A DNA stretch of 6,041 nucleotides, taken from NCBI GenBank assembly GCA_033791105.1, contig JASJHI010000379.1, positions 1-6,041 on the forward strand, given 5' to 3'. The position numbers and the translations under genes were made by a program. This document shows positions 1 through 5,232 of the stretch, one piece after another; the stretch's first letter is position 1, and the number at the start of each line of letters is the position of its first letter. Source of the stretch: JASJHI01 sp033791105. GTDB lineage: Bacteria; Actinomycetota; Acidimicrobiia; Acidimicrobiales; Ilumatobacteraceae. Below the pieces are notes generated by a model. The model was not told the origin of the DNA. It was given only the letters and a program-made list of their open reading frames with translations, and ran no database searches.

Positions 1-1007
1 TGTACAACCTGCATTTTCCGCCCCAGGCGATGCTCGACCATCTGCATACCGAACTGCCCGAAATCGTCACGAACTACCCGGTCGGCCAGGCGGAGTTCGA
101 CCGGCTCGTGGCCCAATGGGTCGAGGCTCCGACGGAGAACATCGTGGTCGGCAACGGTGCCGCCGAGCTGATCAGGATTCTCGGAGAGCACGTCATTGAC
201 AAGATGACGATCGCCGTGCCCTCGTTCAACGAGTACGAGAACGCGCTCCGGCCCCATCAGCTCGACCGTGTCGCGCTCGATCCGGAATCCTTCGATGTCG
301 ACCTCGACACGTTCGCGGAGTCCGCTCGTCGGGCAGGGTCGAATGTCGCAATTCTGGTCAGCCCAAACAACCCGACGGCTCGATCGGTCAGTCGTCGAGA
401 CATCCTCGAGCTCGACGACCGCCTCTCCAGACATGGGTGTCGGCTGATCGTGGACGAGTCGTTCATCGAGTTCTCCCGGGCCGGGCGTGCTGCCAGCGTC
501 GAGGGCGACGTCGTGGGCCGTCCCAATCTCGCCGTAATGAAGAGCATGAGCAAAGTGTTCGGCATCGCCGGACTGCGCCTCGGGTATCTCCTCACGGACG
601 ATCGTGAGTTCGCGACCGCGGTGCGCAGCCACCTGCCGATCTGGAACCTGAACGGCTTTGCCGAATCGTTCCTGCGCCACCTGGGCCGCTACCGGATCGA
701 CTTCGAAGCCAGTTGCGACCTGGTGCGCGACACGTGCCAGAGCTTCTACCGCGACCTGCTCCACGTGCCGGGCTTGGCTCCCTTGCAGCCGGACGCCAAC
801 TTCGTGTTCTGCAAGATCACCACGGCCGGTTTGACCGGACCAGCCGTAGCGCGACGGCTCTATGTCGAACACGGCATCTTGATCAAGGACTGTGCCTCGA
901 AGTCGATGGTCGAGGCCGACCGCTACCTGCGCATCGCGTCCCGCACGATCGACGAGAACCGCCGGCTGGTGGACGCCCTGTGCCAGATGCGGCTGGATCA
1001 GCCCTGA
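1..1007 (+). CDS. PLP-dependent aminotransferase/decarboxylase, HisC/CobD-like (5' end outside window)
   Basis: Fold-type I PLP enzyme of the class I/II aminotransferase family, closest in style to histidinol-phosphate aminotransferase and threonine-phosphate decarboxylase. The frame is open from base 3 through the Met codon at 30, and the residues before it (YNLHFPPQA) look like the start of the domain, so the gene begins upstream. Counting from the Met at 30, visible motifs are SPNNPT (111-116), the cofactor Asp in VDESF (D142), the Schiff-base lysine in SMSKVFGIAGLRLGY (K175) and a substrate-carboxylate Arg in YLRIASRT (R301). The 3' end overlaps a CDP-alcohol phosphatidyltransferase gene by 28 bp, so the two are probably co-transcribed. 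Similar domains are sometimes fused behind a nucleotidyltransferase domain and paired with such transferases; whether that holds here cannot be seen. Fold and cofactor are secure. The substrate, and transamination versus decarboxylation, are not. Confidence 0.88.
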   Translation, partial: YNLHFPPQAMLDHLHTELPEIVTNYPVGQAEFDRLVAQWVEAPTENIVVGNGAAELIRILGEHVIDKMTIAVPSFNEYENALRPHQLDRVALDPESFDVDLDTFAESARRAGSNVAILVSPNNPTARSVSRRDILELDDRLSRHGCRLIVDESFIEFSRAGRAASVEGDVVGRPNLAVMKSMSKVFGIAGLRLGYLLTDDREFATAVRSHLPIWNLNGFAESFLRHLGRYRIDFEASCDLVRDTCQSFYRDLLHVPGLAPLQPDANFVFCKITTAGLTGPAVARRLYVEHGILIKDCASKSMVEADRYLRIASRTIDENRRLVDALCQMRLDQP

Positions 1008-1663
1008 GCGGATCATCGCCGGACGGCTCGCCAGCGGAGGCGCCCCAGTCGATCCTGTCCCATTTGGTTGACGCCGCAAACCTGCTGACGCTCTGTGGGC
1101 TGGCTTCCAGCTTGGTTGCGATGCTCCTCGCACAGCGTGGGGAGTACGCCGGCGCCGCGATCGCCTTGGTGGCCGCGTTCGTGTTCGACGTGGTCGATGG
1201 ACCCGTTGCGGCCCGGGCGAAGGGTCGCGACCGTGACCAGTCCGCGTTCGGGGCCAATCTCGACTCGTTGGCCGACATGGTCTCGGCCGGAGTAGCGCTT
1301 GGCGTGGTAGTCCTCGCGTACGGTCACCTCCAGGTTGCGTACCTACCGGTCGCCATCGCGATCGGGGCGGCCGCCGCGCTGCGACTGAGCTACTTCAACG
1401 TCCACGGTCTCGACCCGGACTCGGGCTCGTACACGGGCCTACCGACCGATCTCGCCATCCTCGGGTTCGTGGCCCTGATGCTCCTCGACGGACCGCTCGA
1501 TCTCGAGGCGTTCCGGATCGTGCTGAGTGCAGGCACAGTGGCATTGGCAGCGCTCATGGTCAGCCCCTTGCAAATCCCCAAGCTGACCGGGCGCTCGTAT
1601 CTCGCCGTCATCGCCATCGGCCTGGCCCTCGCTGCACTACACGCGACCCGCCTGGGTGGCTGA
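980..1663 (+). CDS. CDP-alcohol phosphatidyltransferase family membrane protein (PssA-like)
   Basis: Integral membrane enzyme that moves a phospho-alcohol group from a CDP-linked donor to an acceptor. The GTG at 980 is preferred because GGTGGA lies 6 bases upstream; the frame is open further upstream, but that stretch only shadows the aminotransferase. TTG at 1064 is an alternative. The product is 227 aa. The catalytic motif is recognisable: DVVDG (D70, D73), G91, D95 and D99 in GANLDSLAD. ALRLSYFN (133-140) and YTGLP resemble the RLARFN and GLP motifs of bacterial phosphatidylserine synthases. About six or seven hydrophobic helices follow from residue 33 to the C-terminus. The motif is atypical: DGPVAAR replaces DGxxAR, and the gap to the conserved Gly is longer than the usual eight residues. 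With the overlapping PLP gene, phospholipid or phosphonolipid head-group synthesis is plausible. The actual alcohol is unknown. Confidence 0.85.
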   Translation: MPDAAGSALSGSSPDGSPAEAPQSILSHLVDAANLLTLCGLASSLVAMLLAQRGEYAGAAIALVAAFVFDVVDGPVAARAKGRDRDQSAFGANLDSLADMVSAGVALGVVVLAYGHLQVAYLPVAIAIGAAAALRLSYFNVHGLDPDSGSYTGLPTDLAILGFVALMLLDGPLDLEAFRIVLSAGTVALAALMVSPLQIPKLTGRSYLAVIAIGLALAALHATRLGG

Positions 1664-1797
1664 CTCGCCTGGCGCTGCCGCGGCGATCGAGTGAGAGGCG
1701 GGGCCTGTTGCACACCCGGTACGTCGTGACCTCTCGCCGCGTTCTCCCGGCAGCGTTCAAGGGAATCGCTTGGACCGAAGGTCGAGGCTGGGAAATG
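1664..1797. other. Intergenic flank between lipid gene and displaced tRNA fragment
   Basis: There is no credible gene here. An imperfect stem can form just after the CDP-alcohol gene, with ACTCG (1663-1667) facing CGAGT (1688-1692) and inner CGCC/GGCG pairing. It has no T-tract, so terminator function is only possible. If the tRNA insertion model is right, this stretch was the original downstream flank of the tRNA-Pro gene before the element arrived. Confidence 0.4.
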
Positions 1798-1842
1798 TGG
1801 TCGGGGTGGGGAGATTCGAACTCCCGGCCTCCTGCTCCCAAA
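1798..1842 (-). repeat. Displaced tRNA-Pro 3' fragment (left att core)
   Basis: On the minus strand this reads as anticodon loop TTTGGGA, 3' anticodon stem, variable loop, T arm, acceptor 3' strand, discriminator A and CCA, identical to 3315-3359. It has no 5' half, so it is not a functional tRNA. Perfect identity over 45 bp suggests either a fairly recent insertion or continuing recombination between the copies. Confidence 0.9.
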
Positions 1843-2039
1843 TCCGAAAAGCGGTGATATCGGGGTGTGTCGTTCTGTGCCGGAATCTGTCGAATCGTAG
1901 TGATCTAACAGGGGTGATGTCCGCACGGTCCAACACCGGACGGACAGGCCGACACGGCCCAGTGCTCACCGGATTGATACATCTCTGATACATCCCGTGC
2001 GGCGTTCATACGGGGAACAGCGTGTAGCGGCGGAAGCGT
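1843..2039. other. Gene-free left end of the element
   Basis: This lies between the displaced tRNA fragment and the stop codon of the nucleotidyltransferase gene. I see no convincing coding region and no integrase C-terminus in any frame. The one clear structure is the tandem TGATACATC pair at 1975-1994. A short GTCC/GGAC stem near 1928-1941 is too small to call a terminator. Confidence 0.5.
1975..1994 (+). promoter_or_regulatory. Left pair of arm-type-like repeats (TGATACATC x2, 11-bp period)
   Basis: TGATACATC occurs at 1975-1983 and again at 1986-1994, one helical turn apart. A related pair with the same spacing and orientation lies near the other end of the element at 3271-3290. Paired, helically phased repeats on both sides of the core are typical of integrase arm-type sites, and these lie about 133 bp inside the left core. 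Assignment as integrase arms is inference. A regulator binding site is the alternative. Confidence 0.45.
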
Positions 2040-2588
2040 TCACTTCACCGCAAGATCGAATCCGCCCTTCGCAAGTTCGGCGACGACAAAGTCTCCGAGG
2101 TGCGGGTCGTCTTGGGGATCTTCGTTCGGGAACGCTGCGTAGTACGCCGCCATCACCTCGACTGCCGACGCGAACTCACCGCGCACGAGCGGCCAGATCG
2201 ATCGCATGTCGACCAAGTCCGGCGGATCACCACGATTCAGTTTCATCAGGAAGACGTCGCGCAACGGCAGACCCAGCACACACAACTTGCCCTGCTCGAA
2301 CAGCACGTCACACGCGCCCACATCGAGCGTGGCCGGCGCCCACGGCGCAGCGTGGTCGTTCAACCAGTTCGCCGCCAGACCATGACGCGCTGCGACCGTC
2401 TTGACCGCTTCGCGCAGCGCGTCGTCGAGAAGTCGAATCGAGTCGACGTCCTCAGTCGCGTCTCGGAGGCCGTGCCATGCGAGCAGTGATCCGCCGACGA
2501 CGATGATCCTGCGTTGAGCCTGATCGTCGAGCTCTGCAGCGACCTCGACGATGAGCGCTTTGATCGCGTCGCCGTCGAGCAACGTCAT
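2040..2588 (-). CDS. Nucleotidyltransferase-fold protein, putative toxin of an HTH/NTase pair (DUF6036-like)
   Basis: A 182-aa cytoplasmic protein with a minimal nucleotidyltransferase signature: VVGGS (30-34), twelve residues, then DVD (D47 and D49). A possible third carboxylate lies in the LDVGACDVLF stretch (D89 or D94). A later LRDVFLMKLNRGDPPDLVDMR segment (109-129) resembles the KL...D..D pattern of DUF6036/AbiEii-type proteins. The ATG at 2588 is chosen because it overlaps the upstream gene's stop as ATGA, implying translational coupling; an upstream Met at 2714 would lie inside the neighbour. Pairing an HTH gene with a downstream minimal nucleotidyltransferase is typical of AbiE-like and related toxin-antitoxin systems, where the transferase modifies tRNA or another target. 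The fold call is good. The toxin role, nucleotide and target are inferred. Confidence 0.72.
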   Translation of the reverse strand: MTLLDGDAIKALIVEVAAELDDQAQRRIIVVGGSLLAWHGLRDATEDVDSIRLLDDALREAVKTVAARHGLAANWLNDHAAPWAPATLDVGACDVLFEQGKLCVLGLPLRDVFLMKLNRGDPPDLVDMRSIWPLVRGEFASAVEVMAAYYAAFPNEDPQDDPHLGDFVVAELAKGGFDLAVK

Positions 2589-3160
2589 GTCGGGATCAGT
2601 TCTCGGTCGCGCCAAATCGTCCGCTCCGGCAATGTGATGCGGCGCGCAGCGAATTGAGCCGGCGTGCTTTCGACGTTCATCGCACGCCGCCTGGGCGTCG
2701 CCGGTGCTTCCCACGGCGACTCAAGCGCTGCGATCTGTTTTGTCCAGCCCGGCGGCTGTATCTTCGCGTCATCGGCGAGCTTCTCCGCGATCGCGGCGAG
2801 CAGGTTCGACATGAACGACGACGAATCCGGTGATGGGGCGTCGGCAATTGCGGCTGCGGTCCACTCGGGATGCAACGTGACCTGGTCTGCGAACGAGCGC
2901 AGCCGGGTCCAATCCGGCTCGCCCGTGGCGCCATCGACGCCGATGTCGGCGAGCCGCAGGATCGGCCGTGTCTCGAACGTGGGGGCAAGCGTCTTGCCGA
3001 GCGCTGCCGCAATCTTCATCAACGTGTCCCAACGCGGGTCTTCATGCCCGTTCTCGATCCGTGAGATCGTCGGATACGAAATCCCTGCGAGCGCTGCGAG
3101 GTCGCGCATCGACAAACCAAGCGTCTCCCGCTCAGTGCGAATCATCGCAGAGATCAACAT
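2585..3160 (-). CDS. XRE-family HTH protein, putative antitoxin/autoregulator
   Basis: A 191-aa DNA-binding protein. Residues 3-58 form a Cro/C1-type helix-turn-helix, with recognition region LAALAGISYPTISRIENG (21-38) and trailing LMKIAAALGK. The remaining 130 residues show no clear domain; a Trp/Pro-rich C-terminal part (PPGW, SPWEAP, ERTIWRDREL) resembles the tails of HTH partners found beside small nucleotidyltransferases. The ATG at 3160 is chosen because the HTH begins there and a promoter-like TATGAT sits 6 bases upstream, which would make the transcript leaderless. The longer reading from 3232 runs through the promoter and adds no domain. Its stop overlaps the nucleotidyltransferase start by 4 bp. 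The likely role is to repress its own operon and neutralise the partner. Confidence 0.75.
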   Translation of the reverse strand: MLISAMIRTERETLGLSMRDLAALAGISYPTISRIENGHEDPRWDTLMKIAAALGKTLAPTFETRPILRLADIGVDGATGEPDWTRLRSFADQVTLHPEWTAAAIADAPSPDSSSFMSNLLAAIAEKLADDAKIQPPGWTKQIAALESPWEAPATPRRRAMNVESTPAQFAARRITLPERTIWRDRELIPT

Positions 3161-3194
3161 GGTGGTATCATATACGCTAACACCGTGGAGGCAA
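3161..3194 (-). promoter_or_regulatory. Leaderless promoter and operator-like inverted repeat of the HTH/NTase operon
   Basis: On the minus strand a -35-like TTGCCT (3194-3189) is separated by 16 bases from a -10-like TATGAT (3172-3167). The start codon follows six bases later, at about the expected transcription start. An imperfect inverted repeat, GGTGTTA, ten bases, TACCACC (3184-3161; one mismatch), spans the -10 box and abuts the ATG. That is a natural place for the encoded HTH protein to bind and repress. Assignment rests on motif resemblance only. Confidence 0.45.
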
Positions 3195-3270
3195 TGGGGT
3201 GTCTCCGATCCGACAGCGCAGGGAACGGCCACAGCGCTCCCGACAGGTCAACGTCAGCGACGCGACGAGT

Positions 3271-3290
3271 TGAGACATCGGCGATACATC
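3271..3290 (+). promoter_or_regulatory. Right pair of arm-type-like repeats (TGAGACATC / CGATACATC, 11-bp period)
   Basis: TGAGACATC (3271-3279) and CGATACATC (3282-3290) each differ by one base from the TGATACATC pair at the other end of the element, and share its orientation and 11-bp phasing. They lie 25-44 bp from the right core, matching a short arm opposite a longer one. The second copy sits in a palindrome, GGCGAT-AC-ATCGCC (3280-3293), so a regulator operator is an alternative reading. Confidence 0.42.
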
Positions 3291-3314
3291 GCCAACGGTC
3301 TTCAACCGCAGCAC

Positions 3315-3359
3315 TGGTCGGGGTGGGGAGATTCGAACTCCCGGCCTCCTGCTCCCAAA
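3315..3359 (-). repeat. Right att core (3' part of intact tRNA-Pro)
   Basis: This 45-bp segment is identical to 1798-1842 and covers the tRNA from the anticodon loop to CCA. In the integration model these bases came in with the element, while the tRNA 5' half (3360-3392) is chromosomal. Crossover would fall within or next to the anticodon loop. Confidence 0.88.
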
Positions 3360-3392
3360 GCAGGCGCGCTAACCAAGCTGCGCTACACCCCG
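3315..3392 (-). tRNA. tRNA-Pro (anticodon TGG), CCA encoded
   Basis: A complete 78-nt cloverleaf can be folded by eye on the minus strand: acceptor CGGGGTG/CACCCCG, D stem GCGC/GCGC with loop AGCTTGGTTA, anticodon stem CCTGC/GCAGG with loop TTTGGGA (anticodon TGG, proline), variable loop AGGCC, T stem GGGAG/CTCCC with loop TTCGAAT, discriminator A and encoded CCA. It begins 23 bases after the stop of the small gene at 3416-3682 on the same strand, so the two may share a transcript. Its 3' half is duplicated at 1798-1842, marking it as an integration target. Confidence 0.97.
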
Positions 3393-3415
3393 AATGGGCG
3401 GTGGAAGGGTACCGG

Positions 3416-3682
3416 TTATTGCTTGGCTGCGGCCTTGGCGAGGCGCTTGGCGGTCCGGCCGATCGGTTCGATGTTGCGTGCATCGAGATCTCCGACCTCG
3501 ACGCCATTCGCGAAGAGCACCCGGTACCTGAGCCACTGGAACCCGTTGGCGAGGATGATCTTGCCCTCGGTGCCGGCGGGCACGTCGTGGAGGTCCTCGG
3601 TGTTGCGGACCTTGTCGCCCATCGAGAGCATGAGCTGATCGGCGTGCGGCTCGGCGAGCTTGTGCGGCTTCCAGGTCTCCAT
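3416..3682 (-). CDS. Small conserved-looking SH3/KOW-like protein of unknown function
   Basis: An 88-aa protein I cannot name. Residues 21-73 have a compact beta-barrel look: MGDKVR, then DVPAGTEGKI, a YRVLFANG strand-turn and a final NIEP, as in KOW/SH3-like folds where GDxVR and PAGTxGxV are typical. The C-terminus is short, basic and probably helical (RTAKRLAKAAAKQ), which could contact RNA, DNA or the ribosome. The ATG at 3682 is the first in frame after a stop 9 bases upstream; M21 is an alternative that keeps the whole barrel. No strong ribosome-binding site is visible. It ends in TAA just before tRNA-Pro and is divergent from trigger factor. The overlapping frames are less protein-like. 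Real gene: likely. Function: unknown. Confidence 0.68.
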   Translation of the reverse strand: METWKPHKLAEPHADQLMLSMGDKVRNTEDLHDVPAGTEGKIILANGFQWLRYRVLFANGVEVGDLDARNIEPIGRTAKRLAKAAAKQ

Positions 3683-3807
3683 CGGTGACCATCATGGCGC
3701 GTCCAGCGACGAACGCGCTACTTCACCTGTACAGCCGTGCGGCGTACCGCGCTTGCACTGCGGTGGCAGTCGTGGGCGGCGAGTGCCACCGATAGCCTGC
3801 ACGCTCT
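3683..3807. other. Divergent intergenic region between the SH3/KOW-like gene and tig
   Basis: This 125-bp stretch must hold the promoters of both divergent genes. For tig, a -10-like TAGCCT (3793-3798) lies nine bases before the GTG, and no Shine-Dalgarno sequence is visible, which suggests leaderless or near-leaderless expression. I cannot see a convincing -35 box or a promoter for the minus-strand gene. Confidence 0.35.
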
Positions 3808-5232
3808 GTGAAGAGTTCGGTAGAGGCCCTCGAGGGCAACAACGTCAAGCTGTACATCGAAGTCGAGGAAGACGAGTTCGAGCACGACCTCGATCGCGCA
3901 TTCAAGGCGATCGCGAAGGAGGTCCGGCTCCCGGGATTCCGTAACGGCAAGGCCCCGCGCAAGGTGCTCGAGGCCCAGTTGGGACTCGAGGCCGCTCGCC
4001 AGGAAGCGCTGCGCTCGGCCGTGCCGGACTATCTGTCCAAGGCCGTGCGCGAGCACGACCTCGACCTGATCGCCACCCCCGACGTCGAGATCACCGATGG
4101 CGAGGAGGAAGGGCCGGTCGAGTTCGAGGCCACCTGCGAGGTCCGTCCCGTCATCACCGTGCCCGGCTACGGCGGACTCCGTGTCGAGGTGCCATCGCTC
4201 GACATCGACGACGACACTCTCGACGAGGCGCAGGCAGAGGAACTCCGCAAGGGCGGAACGCTGACCGACGCCGAGCGGCCGATCGAGATGGGCGACTTCG
4301 TCGAACTCGACCTCGAGGCCACCCGCGATGGTGAAGAGGTTGCGGGTCTCAACACCGACGGCTGGTCCTACGAGGTCGGGCAGGGCTGGGTGACCGACGA
4401 CTTCGACGATCGACTGGTCGGTGCTTCGGTCGGCGATGTGCTCGAGTTCACCTCCACCCCGAAGGCCACCGCCGAGGAAGCCGACTTCAAGATCAAGGTC
4501 ACCGCGGTGCAGGAGATGGAGCTTCCCGAAGCCACCGACGACTGGGTCTCGGAGAATCTCGGCGAATTCGAGACGGTCGACGAATGGCGCGCCAGCTTGC
4601 GCGAGTCGATGACCGAGATGCGCCTCGGGCAGGCCCGACAGATGTTGATGGGCGGCGTCAGTGAAGCCCTCGCCGGTCTCGTCGATGACGACCCGCCAGA
4701 GGCGTTGGTCGACAGCGACCTCAATCAGCGCGTGCAGGGCACGATGCAGCAGTTCCAAGCGCAGGGCATCGACTTCGGCCAGTGGATGGAAGCCACCGGT
4801 CAGGAGCCAGAGCAGTTCATCGAGTCGATGCGCGGGCAGTCGGGGCAGGCGGTCAAGGTCGACCTGGCGCTGCGTGCGGTCGCCGACGCCGAGGCGATCG
4901 AGGTCGATGGCGCTGAACTCGAGGCCGAGTACGCCCGCATGGCGATGCAGTACGGACAGAAGGCCAAGGAGATCCGCAAGGCCTACGAGACCAACGACGC
5001 CGTGACCGACCTGGTCGCCCAGATCCGCACCTCCAAAGCAATGGATTGGCTGCTGCACAGCGTCGAGTTCGTCGACCCGGCAGGCGCGCCGATCGACCGC
5101 GACCTGCTGCTCGGCCACAGCCACGACGAAGACGAAGACGAAGACGATCACGATCACGATCACGATCACGACGAAGACGAAGCCGGCACTGCCGGCCAAT
5201 CCACCGATCAAACGGAGAAGGACGAGTCATGA
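3808..5232 (+). CDS. tig: Trigger factor, ribosome-associated chaperone and peptidyl-prolyl isomerase
   Basis: Trigger factor docks at the ribosome exit tunnel and shields nascent chains. The 474-aa product starts at GTG with MKSSVEAL, the typical trigger factor N-terminus. The ribosome-binding domain carries the signature GFRNGKAP (43-50). A FKBP-type isomerase domain spans roughly 158-236 (MGDFVELDL to GDVLEFTSTP). The helical C-terminal chaperone domain runs from about 245 to 430. Beyond it is an unusual low-complexity tail with six histidines (437-454) alternating with Asp/Glu, able in principle to bind Ni, Zn or other divalent metals. The stop overlaps the clpP start as ATGA, coupling the two genes. 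There is no Shine-Dalgarno sequence before the GTG. Identification is secure. The metal-binding role of the tail is inferred. Confidence 0.97.
   Translation: MKSSVEALEGNNVKLYIEVEEDEFEHDLDRAFKAIAKEVRLPGFRNGKAPRKVLEAQLGLEAARQEALRSAVPDYLSKAVREHDLDLIATPDVEITDGEEEGPVEFEATCEVRPVITVPGYGGLRVEVPSLDIDDDTLDEAQAEELRKGGTLTDAERPIEMGDFVELDLEATRDGEEVAGLNTDGWSYEVGQGWVTDDFDDRLVGASVGDVLEFTSTPKATAEEADFKIKVTAVQEMELPEATDDWVSENLGEFETVDEWRASLRESMTEMRLGQARQMLMGGVSEALAGLVDDDPPEALVDSDLNQRVQGTMQQFQAQGIDFGQWMEATGQEPEQFIESMRGQSGQAVKVDLALRAVADAEAIEVDGAELEAEYARMAMQYGQKAKEIRKAYETNDAVTDLVAQIRTSKAMDWLLHSVEFVDPAGAPIDRDLLLGHSHDEDEDEDDHDHDHDHDEDEAGTAGQSTDQTEKDES
5125..5181 (+). repeat. In-frame hexanucleotide repeats in the trigger factor tail
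   Basis: Three GACGAA units (5125-5142) are followed by four GATCAC units (5146-5169) and two more GACGAA units (5170-5181). They encode (Asp-Glu)n and (Asp-His)n tracts. Unit length is a multiple of three, so slippage would change tail length without a frameshift. Confidence 0.9.

Larger units (their letters stand above)
1798..3359. mobile_element. Integrase-less 1.5-kb integrated element in tRNA-Pro, flanked by 45-bp att repeats
   Basis: Bases 1798-1842 and 3315-3359 are a perfect 45-bp direct repeat, offset by 1517 bp. The repeat corresponds exactly to the 3' part of tRNA-Pro, from the first base of the anticodon loop through CCA. The right copy belongs to an intact tRNA. The left copy loses tRNA similarity right after the loop. 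This is the footprint of tyrosine-recombinase integration into a tRNA anticodon loop, where the element restores the tRNA and displaces the old 3' end. The 1472 bp between the repeats hold an HTH/nucleotidyltransferase gene pair, transcribed in the same direction as the tRNA, and paired arm-type-like repeats near both ends. No recombinase, relaxase or replication gene is present. It could be a cis-mobilizable element moved by a relative's integrase, or the remnant of an internal deletion of a larger island. Confidence 0.8.

Noticed and set aside
1772..1784. GACC-GAA-GGTC stem as a terminator
   Set aside because: It has only four base pairs, a three-base loop and no T-tract.
1770..1988. Reading frames across both tRNA-Pro copies that encode GVGRFELPASCSQ or WEQEAGSSNLPTPT
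   Set aside because: These are translations of the tRNA 3' half, a well-known source of spurious proteins. The frames at 1757-1993, 1770-1988, 3154-3507 and 3185-3688 are artefacts.
1843..2039. A possible integrase remnant at the left end of the element
   Set aside because: I looked in all frames for the C-terminal tyrosine-recombinase pattern (HxxR, Tyr) and found none. The stretch appears non-coding.
2664..3638. Long plus-strand open frame running through the HTH gene and the tRNA
   Set aside because: It is antisense to a clear HTH domain and crosses the tRNA gene and the SH3/KOW-like gene. It has no domain and only reflects high GC.
5125..5181. Possible CRISPR-like array or regulatory repeat
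   Set aside because: The hexamer units are in frame inside tig and encode a charged tail. There are no spacers.
3718..5211. 497-aa minus-strand open frame antisense to trigger factor
   Set aside because: It mirrors the trigger factor codons, and its low-complexity valine-rich start comes from the GATCAC/GACGAA repeats. Trigger factor is unmistakable on the other strand.
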